Below the pieces are notes generated by a model. The model ran no database searches. It was given only the letters and a program-made list of their open reading frames with translations, and had not been told where the DNA came from. A stretch of DNA of 5,132 nucleotides from an uncultured Eggerthellaceae bacterium. GTDB taxonomy: Bacteria; Actinomycetota; Coriobacteriia; Coriobacteriales; Eggerthellaceae. The position numbers and the translations under genes were made by a program. Shown here in pieces: positions 1 through 4,989 of the stretch (position 1 is its first letter; every line of letters begins with the position of its first letter). The stretch covers positions 1 through 5,132 of the forward strand of contig CAJUQK010000053.1 in NCBI GenBank assembly GCA_910588205.1, written 5' to 3'.

Positions 1-27
1 CGGGAAGCATAGAGAACCTTACAAAAA

Positions 28-53
28 GAGGGCTTGACGACTATAGGAGCCTC
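28..53 (+). promoter_or_regulatory. T-box Stem I with 13-nt specifier-type loop
   Basis: GAG (28-30) pairs with CUC (51-53) and GCU (32-34) with AGC (48-50), leaving G31 bulged and a 13-nt loop at 35-47. The loop reads UGACGACUAUAGG. Family specifier loops usually place the codon after a GA-rich segment and before a purine. UAU at 42-44, preceded by GAC and followed by A45, fits that arrangement and would decode as Tyr. Other readings are CUA (Leu) or AUA (Ile). No Phe or Trp codon occurs in the loop. The stem is far shorter than the ~100-nt Stem I of most Firmicutes T-boxes and resembles the ultrashort class described in Actinobacteria. The codon assignment is inference. Confidence 0.5.
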
Positions 54-60
54 GACAATC

Positions 61-96
61 TGTCAGGCAGGGGTCATCCAATGGGAACCTGGCACA
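61..96 (+). promoter_or_regulatory. T-box Stem II candidate
   Basis: UGU (61-63) pairs with ACA (94-96) and CAGG (64-67) with CCUG (88-91), with G92-C93 bulged. The inner 20 nt can close further through UCC (77-79) with GGA (84-86). It lies between Stem I and the pseudoknot, where Stem II belongs. The purine-rich GGGAA on its 3' side could be part of the S-turn internal loop known from this family, but I cannot prove that by eye. Confidence 0.45.
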
Positions 97-102
97 CGAT
101 CC

Positions 103-119
103 GGTGGCGTACCATCGCC
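103..119 (+). promoter_or_regulatory. T-box Stem IIA/B H-type pseudoknot
   Basis: GGU (103-105) pairs with ACC (111-113). The loop between them starts with GGCG (106-109), which is complementary to CGCC (116-119) after the two-base linker A114-U115. Two interleaved helices of this kind form a compact H-type pseudoknot. T-box leaders carry such a pseudoknot between Stem II and Stem III, and in the mycobacterial ileS T-box it contacts the tRNA D-loop. The first helix is only 3 bp, so the assignment also rests on its position. Confidence 0.55.
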
Positions 120-122
120 GTA

Positions 123-144
123 GGGGCCGAGCTGGCTCGGCCCC
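123..144 (+). promoter_or_regulatory. T-box Stem III (perfect 9-bp hairpin)
   Basis: GGGGCCGAG (123-131) pairs perfectly with CUCGGCCCC (136-144) around the tetraloop CUGG. It is the most stable hairpin in the leader. It is followed by GAUGCAAC and not by a U-tract, so it is not an intrinsic terminator for an upstream gene. Its place between the pseudoknot and the T-box bulge is that of Stem III. Confidence 0.65.
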
Positions 145-181
145 GATGCAACAACCCGGAGAATGTAACAGGGATCTGTGT

Positions 182-210
182 GGGGTGGTACCATGTCTCG
201 AAGTGTCCCT
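182..210 (+). promoter_or_regulatory. T-box antisequestrator with tRNA acceptor-end bulge
   Basis: Helix A1 is G182-G185 with C207-U210. The 7-nt bulge UGGUACC occupies 186-192. Helix A2 can form from AUGU (193-196) and GUGU (203-206), mostly by wobble pairs, so it is weak. In this family UGGN pairs with the unaligned NCCA end of uncharged tRNA. Here N is U189, which predicts a tRNA with A73. That excludes bacterial tRNA-Trp (G73) and allows tRNA-Tyr, -Phe, -Leu and -Ile. An alternative helix, ACCC (154-157) with GGGU (183-186), would break A1 and could belong to the off state. Confidence 0.7.
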
Positions 211-234
211 CGGACCGAAGGAGCTCGGTGACCG
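211..234 (+). promoter_or_regulatory. Sequestrator hairpin holding ribosome binding site and GTG start
   Basis: CGG (211-213) pairs with CCG (232-234) and ACCGA (214-218) with UCGGU (225-229), with G230-A231 bulged and the loop AGGAGC. The Shine-Dalgarno GAAGGAG (217-223) lies mainly in the loop, and the first two bases of the GTG start (228-230) are in the stem. The spacing from GGAG to GTG is 4 nt. This fits a translational off state. The overlap with the antisequestrator is marginal (around 211), so how the two exclude each other is unclear from inspection. Confidence 0.5.
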
Positions 235-1172
235 CCAACCAGCATCCAGAGCAGCAGCCTCACAGGCAGCAGGCCCGGCGCAAGCCCTCCGGCCTCTCGA
301 AGCGCCTGCGCATGCTGGATAGCTCAGAATTCAAGCGACAGACCTTCTATGCTCTTGAGAACATCCGCCGGGGAAACTGGGTTGCGCGGATCTGCGGCGT
401 CTTCCTCTTCATGCTCATCTTGGCCAATGCGGTGCTCGTGTTCTTCTCGGCTCAAACAGGATTAGATCCCATCTCTGAGGATGTTGTGGCAAGCATCTAC
501 GTGTTCTCCACCATTTGCTTCTTCGTGGAATACGGTGCGCGCATCTGGATCGCTGACCTGGCATTCGGCAACTGTACTCGCTTCCAGGCGCGGCTGAAAT
601 ACATCTTCTCCCCCATGGGGATCATCGACCTCCTCTCCTTCGCACCCAATATCCTGTCATGGTTCCTGCCCGTCACCCAGGCGCTCATCAATGCCATAGG
701 GGTGCTGCGTCTGATCCGTTTGATAAAGGTGACCCGCTACATGCGGGGCTTCCGAACCATCGGCCGGGTCATCCGCAAGCATTACCGTGAGATCGTGGCA
801 GCTTTCCTGGTCATCGGCTTGCTCATCATCGTGGCAAGCGTTGTCATGTACGAGGTAGAGCACGCAGCCCAGCCAGACCAGTTCAACAGTCTTTTCCAAG
901 GGGTTTGGTGGGCTGTGGAAACGGTGACGGGTACGGGCTATGGGGATATCGTTCCCGTTACCACTCTGGGCAAGGCCATCGGCATGATCATCATGCTGCT
1001 GGCCTTGGCTCTGGTGGCCATCCCGGGCGGCATCTTCTCCGCCGGGTTCGTGGCGGAATATCAGAATGCCGATCTGCGCAAGATCGAGCGGGGTGTTCGG
1101 AGCACTTCCCATCACACCGAAGAAACCTCCAACGAGATCAAGGAACAGGACGAAGCGCGCTCGGTGAAGTAG
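228..1172 (+). CDS. Voltage-gated-type potassium channel (six-helix ion transport protein)
   Basis: This is predicted to be a tetrameric inner-membrane cation channel, most likely for K+. The 314-residue protein has a hydrophilic Q/R-rich N-terminus (1-50). Hydrophobic segments follow near 52-74 (S1), 86-108 (S2), about 130-148 (S3 region), 189-208 (S5) and 247-270 (S6). The S4 helix carries charges every third residue (R161, R164, K167, R170, R173). The pore loop is FQGVWWAVETVTGTGYGD (223-240) with filter TGYGD, and S6 has AIPGG followed by FSAGF, close to bacterial Kv-type channels. The filter has T where most K+ channels have V or I. GTG at 228 is preferred over an in-frame ATG at 81, because GAAGGAG precedes it and because upstream codons would run through the T-box; ATG 312 lacks a Shine-Dalgarno. 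It is the first gene after the leader, 58 bp before iorA. Confidence 0.88.
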   Translation: MTANQHPEQQPHRQQARRKPSGLSKRLRMLDSSEFKRQTFYALENIRRGNWVARICGVFLFMLILANAVLVFFSAQTGLDPISEDVVASIYVFSTICFFVEYGARIWIADLAFGNCTRFQARLKYIFSPMGIIDLLSFAPNILSWFLPVTQALINAIGVLRLIRLIKVTRYMRGFRTIGRVIRKHYREIVAAFLVIGLLIIVASVVMYEVEHAAQPDQFNSLFQGVWWAVETVTGTGYGDIVPVTTLGKAIGMIIMLLALALVAIPGGIFSAGFVAEYQNADLRKIERGVRSTSHHTEETSNEIKEQDEARSVK

Positions 1173-1230
1173 AATCTCTCCTATCACAGAACTGGTTCCA
1201 AGAAGCACGATCCCGGTCATGGAAGGGCAC
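1173..1230 (+). other. Short intergenic gap, no terminator seen
   Basis: I see no inverted repeat with a U-run here, so transcription probably continues from the channel gene into iorA. GGAAGGG (1221-1227) lies 3 nt before ATG 1231 and is the likely ribosome binding site of iorA. An in-frame ATG at 1219 has no comparable site. Confidence 0.5.
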
Positions 1231-4200
1231 ATGGCAAAACGGTTCCTTATGGGTAATGAAGCGTTCGCGCATGCGGCGCTCAAGGCAGGCTGCGGCTTGT
1301 TCGCAGGCTATCCCGGCACGCCCTCCTCTGAGGTGATAGAGACCGTAGCGCGTCTGCATCGGGATGGGGTGGCGAAGGGGATCCACGTAGAGTGGTCCAC
1401 GAACGAGAAAGCGGCCCTTGAGGTGGCCGCTGCTTCGGCGCTCTCGGGTGTTCGGTCTCTGGTCACCTGCAAGCAGGTGGGCTTGAACGTGGCATCGGAT
1501 GCCCTCATGTCCCTGAACTATCTGGGCGTCAAGGGCGGTCTGGTCATCTTGGTGGCTGATGATCCCGGCCCCATTTCCAGCCAAACGGAGCAGGATACCC
1601 GTCGCTTCGCTGCCTTCGCAAAGGTCCCCGTGCTGGATCCAGCCACGCCCGAACAGGGCGCGGAGATGATCGCTCAGGCCTTCGCGCTGTCCGAGCGCTA
1701 TCGCACGCCGGTCATCTTCCGTCCCACCACCCGCATCGACCACGCTTCTACGTTCTTCGAATTCCCTGAGGAGACTCAGCCGGAACCGGCGCTGGGAGGC
1801 GGGTTCCAGCGGGATCCTGAGGAATACGTCATCTTCCCGCCGCGGGCGTTCCAAGCTCATGGTGAGATCAACGAGCGCTTGCGTGCCATAGCTTTCGATT
1901 ACACCTTCACGCCGGAGCTGGCGGAATTCAACCAGCTCTTCGCGAATGCGGGGAATGGTCCACTCATTCGCGTACCTGCTGAGGAGCAGATGGAGGCGAA
2001 TCTGCCGCCAGCGAAGCTGGGCATCGTCTGTGGCGGCGTTTCCACTCAGTACGCTCGGGAAGCGTTGCAGCTCTTGCAACAGCAGGCCTTGGCTTGCGGG
2101 CGTGAACTGCCACCCGTTCGTCTTCTGCAGCTAGGAACGCCCTACCCGTTCCCCCACCGTACGGCTTCTCGTGCGCTCAAAGACCTCACGGATGTCTTGG
2201 TCCTCGAAGAGCTGGACAGTGTCATAGAAGAAGAGCTCCAGAAGATGGCCAGCATCAGCTTCCTCTGGCCGCGCATCCATGGCAAGCTGACCGATGATGC
2301 GAATACTCGAGGGGAGAATTCCACAGAGGATGCCCTTCGGCGCATCTCCGCATTCTTGGCGAAGTGTGCAGGAGTGACGGGGTTCGAAAAGGGAATGGCT
2401 CCAGAGGGAGAGGCGGAGGCGCTCAGCACCGGGTCTGCCTCTTCTCAGGATCTGGCTGCTTTCCGGTATCCCGGTTCGCTGCCTGCGCGCCCGGCGGTGC
2501 TCTGTGCCGGGTGCCCCCATCGCGCCTCGTTCTTGGCTGTCAAGCGTGCGCTCAAGCAACTGGGTATCTCTCGAGATGACGCTGTCTTCTGTGGGGATAT
2601 CGGCTGCTACACCCTGGGCAACGCTGCGCCGTTGGATGCCGTGGATACGTGTCTGTGCATGGGCGGTGGTATCACCATGGCCCAGGGCATCTCTGCGGTG
2701 AGCCCAGACAAGAAGGCCATCGCCTTCGTGGGAGATTCCACGTTCTTCGCTTCCGGGATCACCGGCGTGGTGAATGCGGCTTACAACGATCATGACGTTA
2801 CCGTTTGCGTGCTGGATAATTCCACTACTGCCATGACGGGCATGCAACCGCACCCGGGTACGGGGCTCACGCTCATGGGTGCCGAGAACTCGCCCGTGAG
2901 CATCAAGGCCATGCTCGAGGCTGCGAACATCACTACTATCGTTGAGGTGGACCCCTTGCAGCCAGAAGCAGCTGAAGAGCTGGTGGCCCAGGCATTGGCT
3001 TTCGAAGGGCCCTCTGCCGTCATCTTCCAAAGCCCCTGCATCTGGACGAAGCCCTTCGGTACTCCGGCGAAAGTGAGCACTGCCCAATGCACCGGTTGCA
3101 AGAAGTGCATCACCCAGATCGGCTGTCCAGCCATTGGGTTCAACCCAGACGCCCATGGCCCTAAGAGCGGGCGTCGCGGTCAGGCAGTGATAGATCGTAC
3201 CCAATGCACGGGCTGCAGCCTTTGCTTGCCGGTCTGCCCTGCCAATGCCATCAGCCTCGCTCCTGAGGCAGAACCCAAACCCGTTCGCCAGAGTCGGCTG
3301 AATCGCACTGCTGCTCCAGTAGAAAGCGAAGACTTGGGAGAGCCGGTGGCTGAGCAGCTGCAGAGCGAAGAGCGGGATGCAGATGCGCCAGAAAAAGCCT
3401 CTGGAGAGAGCGCCGAAGATCCAGGGAAGCCAGAACCGGATCTGCCCTTTGACCTAGAGCAAGAGGGGTTCAGCCTGCTGGCTCCCCTCTACGGAGCCTA
3501 CGATGACTTCGAAGATGACGACCTCTACGATGACATGATAGGCACGCCTTTGGAACGTCCCTATAGGCGCAGGCGGCGCGAGAAGGGTCAGCGCCGCTAT
3601 TTCATGAAGGAGCCCAACCAACGAGGTGTTCCCGCTGAGCGCTTCGTGAAGTCATCGGCTGGTGAGGCCTCCCAAACCACCCAGATAGAGCTCACAGCTC
3701 CTCGGGCAGCGCACCCTTCGGCCTTAGAAGCAGATGCCGTGGATGCTGCCGAGGTAGGAACGACGGGGAAAGACGAAGCAAAGGCTTCTCAGTCTCGGCA
3801 GTCAAGTGGTCCTGATTACGGCGGTGGCAGCCAGCTCAAGTTAAGCGACCTTCTAGGCAGTGCGGATATCAGCTTGCCAGCCGACAAAGATGGCAGCAAA
3901 GGGCAATCTGCTGCCATGGATGGTGGCAGCATCCAGATAACCCTGCCGGATGCAGAGGTGCCACGACCCTCGCGTCGTCTGAGGCGCGTCCGCTCTGATG
4001 AGTCGGAAGAGCAGCCTCAGTCTTCGCCACAGCCAGCCGTTCCGGCCAAAAAAGAACCAGAAGAGAACCCGGAGCCTCTGCCTCGGGCCCAGCGGTCCGT
4101 GGCAAAGCTTCCCCAGAAGCCGAAGCGCTCTGTAGCCCCCCGGCCACAGGTATCCCGCTCAGAGGTACCCGCTTCGGGCGCACCGCGGTCCGTGCGCTCC

Positions 4201-4281
4201 AAGTTCGCAGACTACGGGAAGGCCAAACAGGTGCGGAACGACTTGCATTCCGCCGGACCCGGTCAAGGAGGTGCCCAGTGA
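1231..4281 (+). CDS. iorA: Indolepyruvate:ferredoxin oxidoreductase, alpha subunit, with long C-terminal tail
   Basis: The enzyme interconverts an aryl pyruvate plus CoA plus oxidised ferredoxin with arylacetyl-CoA, CO2 and reduced ferredoxin, using TPP and iron-sulfur clusters. The start at 1231 gives MAKRFLMGNEA, matching the family N-terminus. In order: the pyrimidine-binding domain with GYPGTPSSE (26-34), E54 and N58-EKAALE; DDPGP (110-114); the middle domain with LEELDSVIEEE (325-335); and the TPP-binding domain with CAGCPHR (425-431), GDIGCYTLG (455-463) and GDS (501-503) leading to DN (529-530). Two [4Fe-4S] motifs follow: C620, C623, C626, C632 and C659, C662, C665, C669. The family is usually ~600-650 residues; this protein has 1016, the excess being a tail after ~680. 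The iorB start overlaps its stop. Functional assignment is very secure; substrate preference is not visible. Confidence 0.96.
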   Translation: MAKRFLMGNEAFAHAALKAGCGLFAGYPGTPSSEVIETVARLHRDGVAKGIHVEWSTNEKAALEVAAASALSGVRSLVTCKQVGLNVASDALMSLNYLGVKGGLVILVADDPGPISSQTEQDTRRFAAFAKVPVLDPATPEQGAEMIAQAFALSERYRTPVIFRPTTRIDHASTFFEFPEETQPEPALGGGFQRDPEEYVIFPPRAFQAHGEINERLRAIAFDYTFTPELAEFNQLFANAGNGPLIRVPAEEQMEANLPPAKLGIVCGGVSTQYAREALQLLQQQALACGRELPPVRLLQLGTPYPFPHRTASRALKDLTDVLVLEELDSVIEEELQKMASISFLWPRIHGKLTDDANTRGENSTEDALRRISAFLAKCAGVTGFEKGMAPEGEAEALSTGSASSQDLAAFRYPGSLPARPAVLCAGCPHRASFLAVKRALKQLGISRDDAVFCGDIGCYTLGNAAPLDAVDTCLCMGGGITMAQGISAVSPDKKAIAFVGDSTFFASGITGVVNAAYNDHDVTVCVLDNSTTAMTGMQPHPGTGLTLMGAENSPVSIKAMLEAANITTIVEVDPLQPEAAEELVAQALAFEGPSAVIFQSPCIWTKPFGTPAKVSTAQCTGCKKCITQIGCPAIGFNPDAHGPKSGRRGQAVIDRTQCTGCSLCLPVCPANAISLAPEAEPKPVRQSRLNRTAAPVESEDLGEPVAEQLQSEERDADAPEKASGESAEDPGKPEPDLPFDLEQEGFSLLAPLYGAYDDFEDDDLYDDMIGTPLERPYRRRRREKGQRRYFMKEPNQRGVPAERFVKSSAGEASQTTQIELTAPRAAHPSALEADAVDAAEVGTTGKDEAKASQSRQSSGPDYGGGSQLKLSDLLGSADISLPADKDGSKGQSAAMDGGSIQITLPDAEVPRPSRRLRRVRSDESEEQPQSSPQPAVPAKKEPEENPEPLPRAQRSVAKLPQKPKRSVAPRPQVSRSEVPASGAPRSVRSKFADYGKAKQVRNDLHSAGPGQGGAQ
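3268..4278 (+). other. Low-complexity, charged C-terminal extension of IorA
   Basis: Residues ~680-1016 of IorA follow the second ferredoxin motif and match nothing I recognise. The segment is rich in E, D, P, S, Q, A and R and looks disordered. It contains an acidic patch, YDDFEDDDLYDD (757-768), directly followed by a basic patch with RRRRR (779-783) and more R/K to 789. Three short Q-[IL]-x-L motifs lie at 818, 868 and 902, and RSV triplets at 955, 966 and 986. The frame stays open throughout and ends in the well-placed iorB overlap, so it is probably translated. It has no cysteine clusters, signal or membrane segments. Confidence 0.85.
4265..4281 (+). promoter_or_regulatory. Strong Shine-Dalgarno and 4-base iorA/iorB overlap
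   Basis: AAGGAGGT (4265-4272) is a near-perfect Shine-Dalgarno, 5 nt before GTG 4278. The iorA stop TGA (4279-4281) shares bases with that GTG (GTGA). This arrangement favours translational coupling and matched amounts of the two subunits. Confidence 0.9.
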
Positions 4282-4937
4282 CGAACATCCTGTTAGCAGG
4301 GGTAGGCGGCCAGGGCACGGTGCTGGCGGCGAAGCTGCTGGCTACGGCTGCGGCGAACAAGGGTTGGCAGGTGCGCACGGCTGAGACCATCGGCATGGCG
4401 CAACGCGGCGGTTCGGTGGTGTCCCATGTGCGCATGGCAGATGGTGGCGGAGAAGTGTTGGCACCGCTGATTCCCCGGGGGCAGGCTGATCTGATCGTGG
4501 CTTTCGAGCCAGGTGAGGCTGCACGAGCGCTTCCCTACCTTTCGCGCCACGGACTGATCGTGAGTGCCATGACCACTGTACAACCGGTGACCAGCGCTCT
4601 TTCGGGGGAACCCTATAACGCCGATGATATCCTCCGGGGCATTCAGACGGAGCTGTACAACGGATCAGTGCGGTCAGCTTCTGCGCGGAACCATGGTCTT
4701 CGGCAAGGGAGAGGACACCACCCGCAGCTCTTCAATGCAGAGCTGGTCTGCGTAGATGATGCGGCTGCTCTCCGGCGGCTGGGCGCATCGCGCAAGATGC
4801 TCAACACGGTGATGCTGACCGCGGCTCTTTCCAAGGGTCGGGTGCCGCTCACGGTGGATGACTTGCGAGAGGCTATCCCTCACGTCATCAAGGAGCAACA
4901 TGTCGCTGCCAATCTTCGTGCCACGGAACTCCTATAA
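4278..4937 (+). CDS. iorB: Indolepyruvate:ferredoxin oxidoreductase, beta subunit
   Basis: This is the gamma-domain partner of IorA (pyruvate ferredoxin oxidoreductase gamma family). It completes the cytoplasmic IorAB complex and is involved in CoA-dependent turnover. The 219-residue protein starts with the nucleotide-binding-like GVGGQG (8-13), has the family hallmark GMAQRGGSVVSHVR (39-52), and then PLIPRGQADLIVAFEP (63-78). The C-terminal part (NTVMLTAALS and onward) matches the family. Family members are typically ~190-200 residues. The excess here is a polar stretch around 128-154, containing N-H-G-L-R-Q-G-R-G-H-H, which I do not recognise from other IorB proteins. GTG start with a strong Shine-Dalgarno. 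Neighbour iorA overlaps by 4 bases. Assignment is secure. Confidence 0.94.
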   Translation: MTNILLAGVGGQGTVLAAKLLATAAANKGWQVRTAETIGMAQRGGSVVSHVRMADGGGEVLAPLIPRGQADLIVAFEPGEAARALPYLSRHGLIVSAMTTVQPVTSALSGEPYNADDILRGIQTELYNGSVRSASARNHGLRQGRGHHPQLFNAELVCVDDAAALRRLGASRKMLNTVMLTAALSKGRVPLTVDDLREAIPHVIKEQHVAANLRATELL

Positions 4938-4952
4938 CACGATATGCATTCT

Positions 4953-4972
4953 TATGACAGGGTATGACAGGG
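4953..4972 (+). repeat. Tandem duplication of TATGACAGGG
   Basis: TATGACAGGG occurs twice back to back (4953-4962 and 4963-4972), 15 bp after the iorB stop. The second copy is also the left arm of the palindrome at 4964-4989, so this may be a partly duplicated element edge. Confidence 0.85.
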
Positions 4973-4989
4973 GACGGTCCAAATGTCAT
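4964..4989. repeat. Palindromic REP-like element
   Basis: ATGACA (4964-4969) is the inverse of TGTCAT (4984-4989). Inside, GGAC (4972-4975) and GTCC (4977-4980) form a second inverted pair around one base. The core GACAGGGGACGGTCC resembles dispersed intergenic palindromes I know from several bacterial genomes. Calling it a member of such a family needs a genome-wide count. It could also help stop transcription or protect the 3' end of the iorB mRNA, but it lacks a U-tract. Confidence 0.6.

Larger units (their letters stand above)
28..234 (+). promoter_or_regulatory. T-box riboswitch leader, probably translational, possibly tyrosine-specific
   Basis: This leader would bind a specific tRNA and let the downstream gene be translated only when that tRNA is uncharged. 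The key signature is the T-box bulge UGGUACC at 186-192, flanked by GGGG (182-185) and CCCU (207-210); the family consensus is AGGGUGGNACCGCG...GUCCCU. Upstream, the elements appear in canonical family order: a short Stem I (28-53), Stem II (61-96), a pseudoknot (103-119) and Stem III (123-144). Downstream, the Shine-Dalgarno and GTG of the channel gene lie in a hairpin (211-234). There is no hairpin followed by a U-run, so translational control is inferred, as known for actinobacterial ileS T-boxes with ultrashort Stem I. The deviation from consensus is AUG in place of GCG after the ACC. Folding was by eye; the exact 5' end and promoter are not seen. Confidence 0.75.

Noticed and set aside
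34..62. TTGACG (34-39) as a -35 box with a -10 near 54-62
   Set aside because: At normal spacing the -10 is poor (AATCTG); GACAAT is better but only 14 bp away. The sequence also falls in the Stem I loop of the proposed leader, so the real promoter is probably further upstream.
123..144. Intrinsic terminator of an upstream gene
   Set aside because: The stem is strong but no U-tract follows; it fits Stem III of the T-box better.
81..227. N-terminal extension of the channel from ATG 81
   Set aside because: It overlaps all core T-box structures, has no channel-like sequence, and GTG 228 has a good Shine-Dalgarno.
1138..2079. Antisense open frame of 313 codons on the - strand
   Set aside because: It is a shadow of iorA in a GC-rich region; its translation has no recognisable domain, and the + strand has clear catalytic motifs.
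2131..3204. Antisense open frame of 357 codons on the - strand
   Set aside because: It lies opposite the TPP and ferredoxin domains of iorA and shows composition typical of a reverse-strand shadow.
3268..4278. IorA tail as a separate downstream gene read by mistake as a fusion
   Set aside because: There is no stop, and no internal start with a convincing Shine-Dalgarno was noticed; the frame is continuous through to the iorB overlap.
3869..4435. Antisense open frame spanning the iorA/iorB junction
   Set aside because: No plausible start signal or domain; the + strand overlap with a strong Shine-Dalgarno explains the region.
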